A DNA stretch of 64,000 bases, taken from the NCBI RefSeq assembly GCF_009602705.1, contig NZ_VSWH01000001.1:1612001-1676000 (forward strand), written 5' to 3'. The position numbers and the translations under genes were made by a program. The stretch comes from Chryseobacterium vaccae. Lineage in GTDB: Bacteria; Bacteroidota; Bacteroidia; Flavobacteriales; Weeksellaceae. The notes under the pieces are model-generated. The model saw nothing but the letters and a program-made list of their open reading frames with translations. It ran no database searches and was not told the DNA's origin. Below are positions 1 through 10,860 of the stretch, in pieces (within the stretch, counting starts at the first letter, position 1; each line of letters opens with the position of its first letter).

Positions 1-2842
1 CCAGTGTTACATATAAATCTTTAGAAAAGGTTGTACTTCTCGGTGTTTTTGGAGCAACTTGCTGTGCTACAGGCGCAGGCCGTTGAATGGTGATTTCCGG
101 ACGGTTCTGGAATAAAGTCAGGACTTCTTCCTGCATACGGATCATATCGGCAACATTGTCCTGGAATGCCTGTACCAGCGGATGGCCGCTTTTGGTGGCA
201 ATGGCCGAACCTGCATATTGTTTTGGCGCATCCAATGATTGAGCCAATGCTTTAACTTCTTTAAAATCACGGATAATAGGCGAACCTAATTCCAGTTTAA
301 TGCCCTTACCTGATGACTTTTTTGAATGATTCTGAATGTCTAAAAAGTCAAGAGCAATTACTTTTCCTTCTACAAATAATGAAGCGACTACACGCTGTAA
401 CTGCGCCAATGCAGAACGCGCCGGAACACTGGAAGCAATCGTGCTGAATGCTTTTCCTTTCAATGTATCATCAATAAATCCGATCAGACCCCCAGTTCCC
501 ACCTGAATGAACACTCTTGCCCCTTCTTCGTATAATTTATCCGTCAGTTCACGGAAACGAACCCGTTCAACCAAGTGTTCGGCACTCAGTTTTCTGATAG
601 CTGCCTGATCTGAAGGATAAGGTTCCAGAGTTGTAGCAGACCATAACGGGATTTTTGTTTTCTGAAACTGAGCCTTTTCCATTCCGGCAAGGATCACATC
701 CAGTTTATCCTCGATAAAAGGTGAATGGAACCCTGATTGGAAAGGCAATACCTGATGGAAAATCTGCTTTGATTTTAACAGAGGAACCAATTCATCCAAT
801 GCAGCATTGCTTCCGCAAAGAATCACCTGGTTAGGGCAGTTGTCATTGGAAACATATAAGTTTTCAATCTCCGCAATAAAAGGTTTTACGACATCAATTC
901 CTGCTCCGATAGCAATGAATTTGGAATCTTTTAATTCAAATGTTTCCGGATTCAGGACATCAATTAAGGCTTTTACAGAATTGGCTTCTGCAAGCTCTGA
1001 TGAATATCCGGCCAGCCATTCTCCTAAACTGTGACCTGCATTCATATCCGGGATGATCCCCAATTTTTTCAGTGAATTGTCAAGGATACTGCAATTGTTG
1101 AAGATGTTCAGGGCATCCGTTAAAAGGCCTTCCCCTTCGGTTTCTATAGGCGCTGCTAATCCGAAATAACGGCTCACACTCTCAACTTCACCTTTTGCAA
1201 GACCATCTAAGCCCGGAAATACAAAAGCTACTTTTCCGCCATCTTTTAGCAATGGTGCAGAAGTGTACCAGATATCCTGTTTGTTTTTCCAGATAAGATT
1301 CTTGGAAACGATTTTAATGGCTTTTTCTATTCTTACAGGGGTCGGATCGAATATTGCTACTCTGAAATCTCCCTCCCCTATTGCTGTCTCATTATTTTGT
1401 AAAGCAGAAAGCAGTTCTTCATGGGTTGGTCTTGCCAATATCAGGATATGATCTTTTTTGGGCATATCATAACCTTCAAGAACAACATGTGCATTAATTC
1501 CCCCAAATCCAAATGCATTCACAGCAGCAACTTTGGGAAGTCCTGTTTTTGACCAGTTTTTCGGTTCCTGTACAGGCTCGAAACGGGTTTGCTGCATATC
1601 TGCAACCGGATTTTCACAGTATAATGTTGGTGGTAATGTGTCGTGATGCAGGGCGAGGCACGTTTTAATTAACCCGGCAATTCCTGCGGCAGGCATAGCA
1701 TGCCCGATATTGGATTTCACAGATCCTATCCCGGCAACAGGAGCCGTTTCTTCTCTCCCAAAGAACTGAGCTAAGGTCTGAAGTTCTGTTTTATCTCCAA
1801 GCGGAGTTCCGGTACCATGAGCTTCAAGGTAACCTACTTTATTTTTATCTAAACCGGCATTGAGCCATGCCTGTTCTAAAGCTTTCAGCTGGCCTTTCAC
1901 GGACGGACTCATCACACTGGTTCCGTTTCCGTCACTGCTTACGCCTACTCCTTTAATCACAGCATAGATTTTATCCTGATCCCGGACTGCATCTTCCAGC
2001 CTTTTCAGAACCACAAAACCGCAGCCCTCCCCGATCAGCAGTCCATCCGCATCCTGACTGAATGGTTTGATCTGTTCCTGACGGGACATGGCCCCAAGCT
2101 GGGCAAAAATACTCCAGAAAGCAGCATTTTGTCCGGTGTGTACACCTCCTGCAATCATGATATCGGAGCGCTCTCGCTGAAGTTCCTGCACCGCATGATC
2201 TACTGCAATCAGGGCACTGGCACAGGCCGCATCCACGGTAAAGGCCACTCCTCCCAGATCAAAACGGTTGGCCACCAGTGAGGCCACGAGATTAGGAATC
2301 AATCCCATGGCGGTATCTGCCGCAAAACGTCCTTTCTTTTCCTGAAAGGCATATTTAACTTTTTCAATATCTTCTGAAGAAACCTGAGGCAGCAATTCTT
2401 TCAGTAATGAAGAAATCTGTTCTCCGGTTCTTACAATTTCAATGGCACGGGTAGCGCCCGGCCCGGTATAGTTTCCTTTTCCGATGATGATTCCGGTCTT
2501 TTCAAGGGAGGTATTTTTTTTAAATATTCCGGCGTCTTCTAAAGCTTTCTGAACTAAATCAAGAGTCAGTAGATGATCCGGTTCTGTTCCTTCCACGGCA
2601 AGGGGTAAAATTCCAAATGCGGTAGGATCAAATTCATAATCAGGGATAAATCCTCCCCGTTTACAATAGAAACGGTCAACCGGGCTGGTAGCATCGCTGA
2701 AGTGAACAGGATCAATTCTGTCAGCAGGAACGGATTGGGTGGAATCTACTTTATTGACAATATTCTGCCAGAAAGTGTCGGCATCCTGTGCTCCGGGAAA
2801 GACACAGGATAAGCCGATTACAGCAACATCTGTTTGTTTCAT
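1..2842 (-). CDS. Type I PKS / PUFA-synthase-like protein, KS-AT, partial
   Basis: Modular polyketide or polyunsaturated-lipid synthase subunit; the open frame runs off the left edge, so only the first 947 residues are visible. Residues 1-450 are a ketosynthase with the active cysteine near residue 207 (VDAACAS), an EAHGTGT histidine motif and SNIGHAMPAAG. Residues about 520-850 are an acyltransferase with GHSLGE, serine near 605. A proline/glutamine-rich linker follows, so ACP or reductive domains probably lie beyond the window. The start lies 19 bases after the stop of the upstream megasynthase on the same strand, which implies co-transcription and a shared assembly line. Both catalytic domains look intact. 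Product unknown; relation to Pfa-type synthases is inferred from the partner protein. Confidence 0.9.
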   Translation of the reverse strand, partial: MKQTDVAVIGLSCVFPGAQDADTFWQNIVNKVDSTQSVPADRIDPVHFSDATSPVDRFYCKRGGFIPDYEFDPTAFGILPLAVEGTEPDHLLTLDLVQKALEDAGIFKKNTSLEKTGIIIGKGNYTGPGATRAIEIVRTGEQISSLLKELLPQVSSEDIEKVKYAFQEKKGRFAADTAMGLIPNLVASLVANRFDLGGVAFTVDAACASALIAVDHAVQELQRERSDIMIAGGVHTGQNAAFWSIFAQLGAMSRQEQIKPFSQDADGLLIGEGCGFVVLKRLEDAVRDQDKIYAVIKGVGVSSDGNGTSVMSPSVKGQLKALEQAWLNAGLDKNKVGYLEAHGTGTPLGDKTELQTLAQFFGREETAPVAGIGSVKSNIGHAMPAAGIAGLIKTCLALHHDTLPPTLYCENPVADMQQTRFEPVQEPKNWSKTGLPKVAAVNAFGFGGINAHVVLEGYDMPKKDHILILARPTHEELLSALQNNETAIGEGDFRVAIFDPTPVRIEKAIKIVSKNLIWKNKQDIWYTSAPLLKDGGKVAFVFPGLDGLAKGEVESVSRYFGLAAPIETEGEGLLTDALNIFNNCSILDNSLKKLGIIPDMNAGHSLGEWLAGYSSELAEANSVKALIDVLNPETFELKDSKFIAIGAGIDVVKPFIAEIENLYVSNDNCPNQVILCGSNAALDELVPLLKSKQIFHQVLPFQSGFHSPFIEDKLDVILAGMEKAQFQKTKIPLWSATTLEPYPSDQAAIRKLSAEHLVERVRFRELTDKLYEEGARVFIQVGTGGLIGFIDDTLKGKAFSTIASSVPARSALAQLQRVVASLFVEGKVIALDFLDIQNHSKKSSGKGIKLELGSPIIRDFKEVKALAQSLDAPKQYAGSAIATKSGHPLVQAFQDNVADMIRMQEEVLTLFQNRPEITIQRPAPVAQQVAPKTPRSTTFSKDLYVTL

Positions 2843-2861
2843 ATGGGTTCTGTACAGAGGT

Positions 2862-5800
2862 TTACCAGTTGTTTCCTGACATAATCAATACCTGACTTTC
2901 TGTTCCGTATCTGATCTCGTTAAGGAAGATTTCTTTTCCTTCATCCAACGGAATCATGGAAATTCCACGGCGTTCGTATTCTGATTCGAGGGTGGAAGAA
3001 ACCATACCGGCTCCTTTCCACGGGCCCCAGTTGATGGAGATTACTTTTCCTTTCAATCTTTTATTCAAAGCATTAGCGTAATCATCCAAAACACTGTTGG
3101 CAGCCGCATAATCGGTCTGGCCTTTATTACCGTATACAGAAGCAATACTTGAGAATAATACAACGAACTGGCAGTCTGTATGAAGCTGTTCTGCTAGTAC
3201 ACGCAACGGTTTTACTTTGGTATCAAACACACGTCCGAATGAAGAAGTTGTCTTTTGCTTGAATAATTTATCTTCTAAAAGACCTGCTCCGTGAATCACT
3301 CCATCCAAACGGTTGTATTGTTCATAAATACTGCTGATCAGATTGCTTAAGCCTTCTTCGTCACAAAGATCTAATGATTGATAAACAATTGTGTTTCCAA
3401 GTGCCTCCATATCGCGGATCGTGCGCAGAATCTGGTTATTTTTGTAAACTCTGATGGTTTCTTTTTCTATTTCGGCAGGGGAAGTGAATGCTCCGGATTT
3501 GATAAGATAACTTCTTATTTCTTCCTTGGTTTTCATTGTTTCCAATTCTTTTACCATGTTTCCGTTTCTCGGATCTGCTGATCTTCCAACCAGAATATAA
3601 GTGCACGGATAGGTCTGAGACATGTGTTTCACCAATTCCGCAGTAATTCCCTGTGCTCCTCCAAGTACCAGCACCACTGATTTCTGATCTAACTGAATAT
3701 GAGCTTCATTTAAGCTTGTAGACAATGGTGAAGGGATAATATTGACCTTATGTCTTTTTTCGTTTTTATAAATAACCTCAGCCGGTTTATCGTTGATCAG
3801 TATTTCCTTTAGCGTAATTTCAGCGATCTGATCCATTTCCTGTGGTGTATTCAGGCTGATCAGTCTGCAGGTTGTATTTTCAAATTCCCTTGCTAAACTT
3901 TTGAAAAGTCCGGGATATCCCTGGTGATGGCGTAAAACACTTACATCAGTGATTTCCTGAAGATGGGCAGGAATATCAGAGATCAGATATACCCATTTTA
4001 CTTTGTCAAAATCAAGTTTTTTAATTAAATCAACATGATCAATAATGCTTGGCTTATCAACGGCTGAGAATAGGTCCAGCATGATTAATCCATCAACATT
4101 TGAAAGATCTTTTTCTGTATCTACCAATTCTACGATAGCTCCATGTTTTTCCAGTTCATTTTTGATTGCAGAAGTTTGTTTGCTGTCATCCTGAGTGATG
4201 GCAAAACGTTTTCCCTGAAGGGTTTCCGTATTTTGTACTGAGGAAGCATCGGTAGGTGTAATGTCAAAACGAAGACGTGATAATACATTATTGGCAGCTT
4301 CAGGAGTGATTTCTTCCTTTATTTCTTTTTTTACTTCATGGGTATCACCGTTCATTTCACTGATCCAGCCAGCCAGTCCGCGAAGGGTCTTAATGGCCGC
4401 CAGTTTTTCCATTACATCATCAGCCTGCTCAAGATTTTCACCAAAACCGATCTTATTTTTAAGATCTGCAATGATCTCCATACGTTTGATGGAATCGATA
4501 CTAAGGTCTGCTTCCAGATCCAGATCAAGTCCTAGCATCTCTTTCGGATAGCCTGTTTTTTCACTTACGATATTGAGAATAGCATTTTGAAGGTCTTCCA
4601 GGGATAAAGCAGATTTTGCCTGTGGTTCTGAAGTATTTTCAACTGCGGTTCCGTTTTTTTCAGGAGTTGTTGATGTATCTGCTCCGGAGAATTCAGTAAG
4701 CCATGAAACTAATCCGCTCAGGGTTTTGACTCCTGCCAATTGTTCCATCACCATATCTTCATTGGTACTGCCGTTACCTAATGTTCCCAATTCATTACGA
4801 AGGGTTCCTATGATTTCCACTCTTTTAATGGAATCGATGCTCAGATCAGCTTCAAGATCCATTTCCATGCCCAGCATTTCCTTCGGATAGCCTGTTTTAT
4901 CGCTTACTACCTGCAATAATAATGCTTTGATATCTCTTGTAGGAGCTGATTTTACGGCAACCGCAGAGGCTGCCACCGCAACCGCTCTTTCCTGATGAAC
5001 AGGCTGCACAGGAATCATACGTTCAGGAGCAGGAGCAGGCATTGGGCTATTATAAACAGGCATCGGATTCGCCTGAGGATTCTGTCCCATAAAGGAGAGC
5101 ATCACATCACGCTGTGCCTGTATCATTAATTTCATGCTGTTTAAATATTCCTGCAGCATACGTTCAGCTGTAGATAAGCTTTCCGGAGCAGGGTTTTGTG
5201 TAGTATTATTAGTAGTAAAATTGTTCATGGGAATAGGATTTATAATAGGGAGTGCACCATTAGCAGGCAGTGAACCTGTTGTCGGATGTGCAGCTTGTCC
5301 GTTCACCCGCCAAATGGCAGGATTTTTCTTATACAGTTCAGGCTGATTGATATCGATAAGCTGAACGCTGCGGCCATCAAAAAGTTTCTCAATATTGAAG
5401 TTTCGGCCTGTTCCTAAATATTGGGCCAACATGCAAAGCAAATGGGTAAATTTATTACGGCTGCTGTCTTCAACATATAAGGTCAGCTGATCTTTTTCAA
5501 GACATGATTTGGTTAATCCGGTAAGTACTTTTCCAGGTCCTACCTCGATAAAGATTCTTGCACCGTCGTTATACATCGCCTGAAGCTGCTCTACGAATCT
5601 TACAGGCTGTACCAGATGTTCAGTCAGTCTTTCTTTGATGTCTGAAGGATCTGCCGGATATACTTCTGCTGTGGTATTGGACCATACAGGGATCTGCATT
5701 TCCTGAAAAGGAATGTCTTTTAATACCTCAGCATATAAATCTTTTGATTTTGCCAGTAAGGGGCTGTGGAATGCACAAGCCACTTCAAGTTTCTTAGCAG

Positions 5801-8800
5801 AAATACCTTCCTGTTTAAGGGCTTCCAATAGTTTATGGATAGCTTCTGTAGTTCCTGCAATGACACATTGATTAGGAGCATTGAAGTTAACCGGATAACA
5901 CCCTTCCGCTTTAGCCAGGATGGGTTGTAAACGTTCATGGGTAGCACTTGCTGCGAGCATTGAACCCGGATCTCCGCCTTCTACTGAATTTAAAATAGAC
6001 TGAGCTCTCTGAATACTTAAGTCAACCAATTGATCTTCTCCAAATACTCCTGAAAAACATAGTGCAGGCAATTCACCATAGCTGTGACCAGCCAGCATAT
6101 CCGGAATGATCCCTAATGACTCTAAGAATTTTGCCAATGCCAGATCAACAATTCCTAAAAGCGGCTGTGCCAGGCGGGTATCTTTAATGGTTTCTTTCTG
6201 TTGTTTTAAATCTGCTTCATTGAATGTTGCAGAAGGGAAAACTACTTTTTCAAGTTCAGGATATTCATCAATAAGCCTACGCATTGCCGGGAACACTACG
6301 AACAGATCACGGGCCATATTAATTCTCTGGCTTCCCTGTCCGGGGAATGTAAAGGCTACTTTACCTTCTTTTTTATTAACGGTGAAGGTATCTTTGGTTT
6401 CGATTCCTAATAATACCAATTCAAGCTTCATCATCAGATCTTCAGCAGTGTCTGCAACGATACTGAACTGAATTGGTTTTTCTGAACTGATGCTTAAACT
6501 ATATGCAATATCTTTTAACGGAATACCGTCATTGACTTCCAGTAAGGCTTTGATATGACCTGACTGTCCTTTGGCTTCTTCATAAGTATCCCCACGGAAT
6601 ACAAATAGTTCTGAAGGCCACGACTGCATGGCAATGGAATCATCCTGTTTCGGATGGTTGGCAATGACCGTGTGGAAATTGGTTCCTCCAAATCCAAAGG
6701 CACTGATTCCCGCATAACGGTTCTTTTCAGTCCATAATCCCGTTTCTGCATGGAAAGAGAATGGACTGGTTTCCGGATTGTAATAAGTATTAGGCTTCTG
6801 AAGGTGAAGTGTTGGTGGTTTTACCCCGTGATAAACTGCAAGAGAAGCTTTAATTAAACCTGCTAATCCGGCAGCACACTTCGTATGCCCTATCTGTGTT
6901 TTTACTGATCCTAAATGAGTCTGTCCCGGCAAAGCTCCTGAATAACTGAACAGGTTGGTTAAAGCGCTAAGCTCTGTTTTGTCCCCCACTACGGTTCCTG
7001 TTCCGTGAGCTTCTATCAATCCAACCGCTGCCGGACTAATACCAGCCTGGGCATACGCACGTTCTAAAGCACGCACCTGCCCTACCTTTCGCGGAGCTGT
7101 AAGCCCCAGTGCTTTTCCGTCACTGGATCCGCCTACTCCTTTGATTACGGAATAGATACGGTCACCGTCACGTAATGCATCTTCATATCTTTTTAAAACG
7201 AGGATTGCAACGCCTTCTCCCAAGGCAATACCGTCAGCCTCACCGTCAAATGTTGCACATCTTCCTTTTCTGGAAAGTGCATGGGTACTGGAAAACATCA
7301 GGTAATCGTTAATCCCGTTGTGTAAGTCTGCGCCTCCGGCAAGCACCATATCAGATTTTCCTAATACAAGCTCCTGACATGCCAGATCAATAGCTGCCAG
7401 AGAGGATGCACAGGCTGCATCTACGGTAAAGTTTCTTCCGCCAAGATCCAGACGGTTGGTAATACGGCCTGCAATTACATTGGCCAGAATACCCGGGAAA
7501 GAATCTTCTGTGGTATGCGGGAAAGCTTCTTTCACTTCTTCATGAAGTTCACCGAAAACCTGTTTATAATAGCCTCTGAAACTATAACTGTTGGCAAGGT
7601 CATTACCTCCTTCAGCCCCAATAATTACAGAAATATTTTCTCTGTTGATGTGTTTTTCTCCATAACCGGCATCCTCCATTGCCCGTTTGGCAACCAATAA
7701 GGTCAGCAATTGTGTTGGTTCAATAGCAGCAAGAGACTGTGGCGGAATTCCGAATGCCAGCGGATCGAAATCTATTTTAGGGATAAATCCTCCCCATTTG
7801 GAATGGGACACGTCCGGTCCGTCTGAATCCGGATGGTAATAAAGATCTTTATTCCATCTTTCATCCGGGACTTCTGTTACGCTGTCTTTTCCAAGAATGA
7901 TGTTACGCCAGTACTCCTGAAGGTTTTTAGCTCCCGGGAAGATACATTCCATCCCAACAACGGCAATATCCAGTGGTTTTTCACCTGATACCGGAAGTTC
8001 CGGAAGTTCAGCGTTTCTGATATATTCATAGTTGTTGATGCTTACGTCGTGGTGAAGGCTGTCAAGAGTGATCACACGGTTATGCATGGTAGCTACCTGT
8101 CCGATCATGTACATTCCCAGGTCAAGCTGATCATTTTTAGGAATATTCACCAACTGATCTCCCTGGCGCTCTACCCCTTTCGCTGCAATTCTCAGACGGC
8201 CTACATTTAATTTTTCAAGCTGTTCCCAAACTTCTTTTTTATCAGCTCCGGCAGCCAGCAATTTTGCTTTTTCTGCATTGAAGTGATGAGCAAAAGCAGT
8301 ATTCAGGCAGCGTGTTTCATGTCCCGGTGCTGTTTCAAGCAGAACGGTATCTTTTGCCTGCATAGCCTGCAATTGGAATTCTTCTTGGATAGCCCCTGTA
8401 AGGACAGCTTCCTTCGTGTAGAGATAAGCTGTTCCCATCAATACACCTACTTTTACACCTCTTGCTGCCAATGGAGCTGCCATCACAGAAACGAATGCTG
8501 TTGAAAAGGCATTATGGATTCCCCCTGCAAAAAATACACTGATTTTTTCAGGGTGTTCTTCTTTTAAGATCCTTTCGATCTGTTTTTCCCAAAGTACCAT
8601 GCTTGAAAGCGGGCCTACGTGACCACCACATTCCCTTCCTTCAAATATGAAGTTAGTGGCTCCTTCTTTCAGGAAAATATCCAGTAATGCAGGAGATGGG
8701 ACGTGAAGAAATGCTGTAATTCCGGCTTTTTCAAATACTTTGGCCTGAGCGGGTCTTCCTCCGGCAATGAGAACCACAGGTGGTTTGGCCTCCAATATAT

Positions 8801-9896
8801 AAGATGTCTGCTCTTCACGGAGTTCCTGAGGTGCAAATCCTAAGATCCCTACTCCCCATGTTTTTTCCCCGGCCAGTCTTTTGGTTTCCATTACCAGAGA
8901 TTTCGCAGCTTGTCCTTTCAGTAAAGACAACGCAACAAAAGGCAACGCTCCTGCTTCTGCTACAGCATCGGCAAATAAAGGAACATCGCTTACACGGGTC
9001 ATTGGTCCCTGAGCAATAGGATAACGCAGGTTAAACTGCTTTGCCATCGCATTGTTTTCATCAATTACCTGAAGGGCTTTTGCCTGTTTCAGATGTCCGT
9101 ACATTGCTTCTTTGAATCCGAAGACCAGTTTTTTAAGACTTTTAAAATCTTCATACAGATCTATGGCTAAGGAAATATCCTGCCCCATTGGGATATAGTT
9201 ACTGTTAAGATCAAAACCGTTAAAATATTCCGTAAGTTCTTCAGCTGTGATATTTTCCGGTAACACGGGTGAATTAGGCCTTACCAGTACACGATGATTG
9301 GCTATAATCCTGGTTTCTGTTCCGTTCAATTTTGAGCAGAGATCTTTGATATCCTGCGGAACATTGGTTTCCTGAAACAGAGCCAGCTGACTGTCCAGCA
9401 CCACTCCTGTTGCTCCAAGAGCTTTTACTGCTGCTGCCGTATGAATTCCTATCCCTCCCTGTACCCAAACAGGAATAGTAGTAATCTCTTTAATTACGCG
9501 CTGAAACAGCACAAATGTTGACTCATAGCCCACAAGCCCGGCAGCTTCGTTTCCTTTAACAATAATTCCTGTTGCCCCTAATTCTTCTGCTTTTCTGGCT
9601 TCTTCGAGACTGCTTACCTGGCAGATAACCGGTAAATCTGTAGCTACATTTAACGAAGCACCACATGGCAGAATGGCAAATTTTACTTTTTCAGGAATCT
9701 GAAGGGATAAAAACCGATCGTCAACAAGACAAATACCATAAGAAGGCATATCGGTGTGATCCAGTGCTTCCTGAGCAGCAGCCAGTTCATATCCTAAGTT
9801 TAGAACGGGAAACGCACCCGCCTGATGCAATTTAGGCAAAAGATTGACATCGGGTTTTTCAAAGGGTGTTAATCCAATAATGGTTAAGTTTTTCAT
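2862..9896 (-). CDS. PfaA-like megasynthase: tandem NMO barrels-KS-AT-ACP-ACP-KR
   Basis: A 2344-residue multidomain synthase. Residues 1-240 form a first nitronate-monooxygenase/FabK-like TIM barrel with a degenerate motif (NEAAGLVG, Leu where His is usual). Residues 275-640 are a second, canonical copy (RECGGHVG, GTAYLYTKEAV). The ketosynthase begins near 645 with active Cys829 (VDAACASS), EAHGTGT and QIGHTKCAAG. The acyltransferase has GHSYGE with Ser near 1272. Two ACPs carry LSIDSIKR with phosphopantetheine serines near 1689 and 1802. The ketoreductase spans about 2070-2320 (GGAQGI, Tyr near 2263). The LSIDSIKR ACPs in tandem and the terminal KR resemble PfaA of PUFA synthases, where the FabK-like reductase is normally the separate protein PfaD. 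Product and substrate cannot be read from sequence. It is the first gene of an operon continuing leftward. Confidence 0.93.
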   Translation of the reverse strand: MKNLTIIGLTPFEKPDVNLLPKLHQAGAFPVLNLGYELAAAQEALDHTDMPSYGICLVDDRFLSLQIPEKVKFAILPCGASLNVATDLPVICQVSSLEEARKAEELGATGIIVKGNEAAGLVGYESTFVLFQRVIKEITTIPVWVQGGIGIHTAAAVKALGATGVVLDSQLALFQETNVPQDIKDLCSKLNGTETRIIANHRVLVRPNSPVLPENITAEELTEYFNGFDLNSNYIPMGQDISLAIDLYEDFKSLKKLVFGFKEAMYGHLKQAKALQVIDENNAMAKQFNLRYPIAQGPMTRVSDVPLFADAVAEAGALPFVALSLLKGQAAKSLVMETKRLAGEKTWGVGILGFAPQELREEQTSYILEAKPPVVLIAGGRPAQAKVFEKAGITAFLHVPSPALLDIFLKEGATNFIFEGRECGGHVGPLSSMVLWEKQIERILKEEHPEKISVFFAGGIHNAFSTAFVSVMAAPLAARGVKVGVLMGTAYLYTKEAVLTGAIQEEFQLQAMQAKDTVLLETAPGHETRCLNTAFAHHFNAEKAKLLAAGADKKEVWEQLEKLNVGRLRIAAKGVERQGDQLVNIPKNDQLDLGMYMIGQVATMHNRVITLDSLHHDVSINNYEYIRNAELPELPVSGEKPLDIAVVGMECIFPGAKNLQEYWRNIILGKDSVTEVPDERWNKDLYYHPDSDGPDVSHSKWGGFIPKIDFDPLAFGIPPQSLAAIEPTQLLTLLVAKRAMEDAGYGEKHINRENISVIIGAEGGNDLANSYSFRGYYKQVFGELHEEVKEAFPHTTEDSFPGILANVIAGRITNRLDLGGRNFTVDAACASSLAAIDLACQELVLGKSDMVLAGGADLHNGINDYLMFSSTHALSRKGRCATFDGEADGIALGEGVAILVLKRYEDALRDGDRIYSVIKGVGGSSDGKALGLTAPRKVGQVRALERAYAQAGISPAAVGLIEAHGTGTVVGDKTELSALTNLFSYSGALPGQTHLGSVKTQIGHTKCAAGLAGLIKASLAVYHGVKPPTLHLQKPNTYYNPETSPFSFHAETGLWTEKNRYAGISAFGFGGTNFHTVIANHPKQDDSIAMQSWPSELFVFRGDTYEEAKGQSGHIKALLEVNDGIPLKDIAYSLSISSEKPIQFSIVADTAEDLMMKLELVLLGIETKDTFTVNKKEGKVAFTFPGQGSQRINMARDLFVVFPAMRRLIDEYPELEKVVFPSATFNEADLKQQKETIKDTRLAQPLLGIVDLALAKFLESLGIIPDMLAGHSYGELPALCFSGVFGEDQLVDLSIQRAQSILNSVEGGDPGSMLAASATHERLQPILAKAEGCYPVNFNAPNQCVIAGTTEAIHKLLEALKQEGISAKKLEVACAFHSPLLAKSKDLYAEVLKDIPFQEMQIPVWSNTTAEVYPADPSDIKERLTEHLVQPVRFVEQLQAMYNDGARIFIEVGPGKVLTGLTKSCLEKDQLTLYVEDSSRNKFTHLLCMLAQYLGTGRNFNIEKLFDGRSVQLIDINQPELYKKNPAIWRVNGQAAHPTTGSLPANGALPIINPIPMNNFTTNNTTQNPAPESLSTAERMLQEYLNSMKLMIQAQRDVMLSFMGQNPQANPMPVYNSPMPAPAPERMIPVQPVHQERAVAVAASAVAVKSAPTRDIKALLLQVVSDKTGYPKEMLGMEMDLEADLSIDSIKRVEIIGTLRNELGTLGNGSTNEDMVMEQLAGVKTLSGLVSWLTEFSGADTSTTPEKNGTAVENTSEPQAKSALSLEDLQNAILNIVSEKTGYPKEMLGLDLDLEADLSIDSIKRMEIIADLKNKIGFGENLEQADDVMEKLAAIKTLRGLAGWISEMNGDTHEVKKEIKEEITPEAANNVLSRLRFDITPTDASSVQNTETLQGKRFAITQDDSKQTSAIKNELEKHGAIVELVDTEKDLSNVDGLIMLDLFSAVDKPSIIDHVDLIKKLDFDKVKWVYLISDIPAHLQEITDVSVLRHHQGYPGLFKSLAREFENTTCRLISLNTPQEMDQIAEITLKEILINDKPAEVIYKNEKRHKVNIIPSPLSTSLNEAHIQLDQKSVVLVLGGAQGITAELVKHMSQTYPCTYILVGRSADPRNGNMVKELETMKTKEEIRSYLIKSGAFTSPAEIEKETIRVYKNNQILRTIRDMEALGNTIVYQSLDLCDEEGLSNLISSIYEQYNRLDGVIHGAGLLEDKLFKQKTTSSFGRVFDTKVKPLRVLAEQLHTDCQFVVLFSSIASVYGNKGQTDYAAANSVLDDYANALNKRLKGKVISINWGPWKGAGMVSSTLESEYERRGISMIPLDEGKEIFLNEIRYGTESQVLIMSGNNW

Positions 9897-10860
9897 GCAT
9901 CTATAGTATTGAAGTAATAAATTGGAAATTCCATATCATAAGCCCACTTTTTATTGGTGAAAAAAGCAGAAAATTATGACGGAATAAAAATAGATAAATT
10001 ATATTATATTTTCAATCATAAATGAAATTTGATAATAATTTTTTAATAATAAATTATTATTCAGTCAAATAAAATTAAAATAAAACAATTTATATTATTA
10101 ATCCTCGAAACAATAGGGCACAATCCTAGTATTATAATTATAAACAATTATAATTAAATAATATTAGGCAAATATAGAAATAAAAAACAAAATATTTCAA
10201 TAATAAGTGATTACTTTTTTCAATATTACAAAAATGTAATATATTCAAAAGAGGAGTTAAAATGAGCCAAAATTCATTAGTCAATTCAGGATGAAACAGA
10301 TACGAATTCCCAGTTTATTTAAAAAAAATTCAAAATACAGTGGGAAATTATCTTTCTATTTTTGAAAATTTAACATGATGGAAAATGGGCTAAAGAATGG
10401 AAGTTATGATTGCATCGTAATTTCAGGTTGTTATCATAGACTTTCAGAATAAATTTGAGATCAAGTAGGATTTTATGACTGCTGATTCTGTTCTTAGCTT
10501 TATGCTTTTCTGATGGTATTGATATCACTTTTTGTAACGCAAAGTCTTGGCTTCTTTGCACATATTTTAGGGAGCAAAGCGTAGAATCAACTCCGTTGAT
10601 CCGATGAAGCGATGGATTAGCCTTCGGCTGGTTTTTGATTCTTAAATAGTTGATCATTGTTCAAAAAACTACTGAAAATCTTTGATTTTCTGGCGCCTTA
10701 AAAGCAGCATAATGCTTTAATTTCTTTGCGCCCTTTAGCGTTAAACCAACAATACATTAAAAAAATATGCGTTATCTGCCACATCTGCGAGACAAAAGAT
10801 CCTACAAAGACCCGTGTAATCCGAGGTATCTATGGGAAATTCTTAATATCAAAAAATATA
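9897..10860. other. Long gene-free region between megasynthase and glutaminase genes
   Basis: The first 350 bases upstream of the megasynthase start are extremely AT-rich, with short palindromes such as the AATTATAA-type repeats near 10130-10160; this presumably holds the operon promoter, but I cannot place it with confidence. From about 10370 to 10850 the sequence has a different texture (phrases such as tttgcgccctttagcg), resembling non-coding dispersed intergenic sequence. The open frames here show no gene-like composition, so I call none of them. Confidence 0.6.

Noticed and set aside
1..9896. Eicosapentaenoic acid (EPA) synthase locus
   Set aside because: Tandem ACPs and KR resemble PfaA, but the fused reductase barrels and missing PfaB, PfaC and PfaD in view prevent naming the product.
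10370..10657. Minus-strand open frame of 95 residues
   Set aside because: No signal peptide, no known motif, low-complexity wording typical of intergenic repeats; treated as non-coding.
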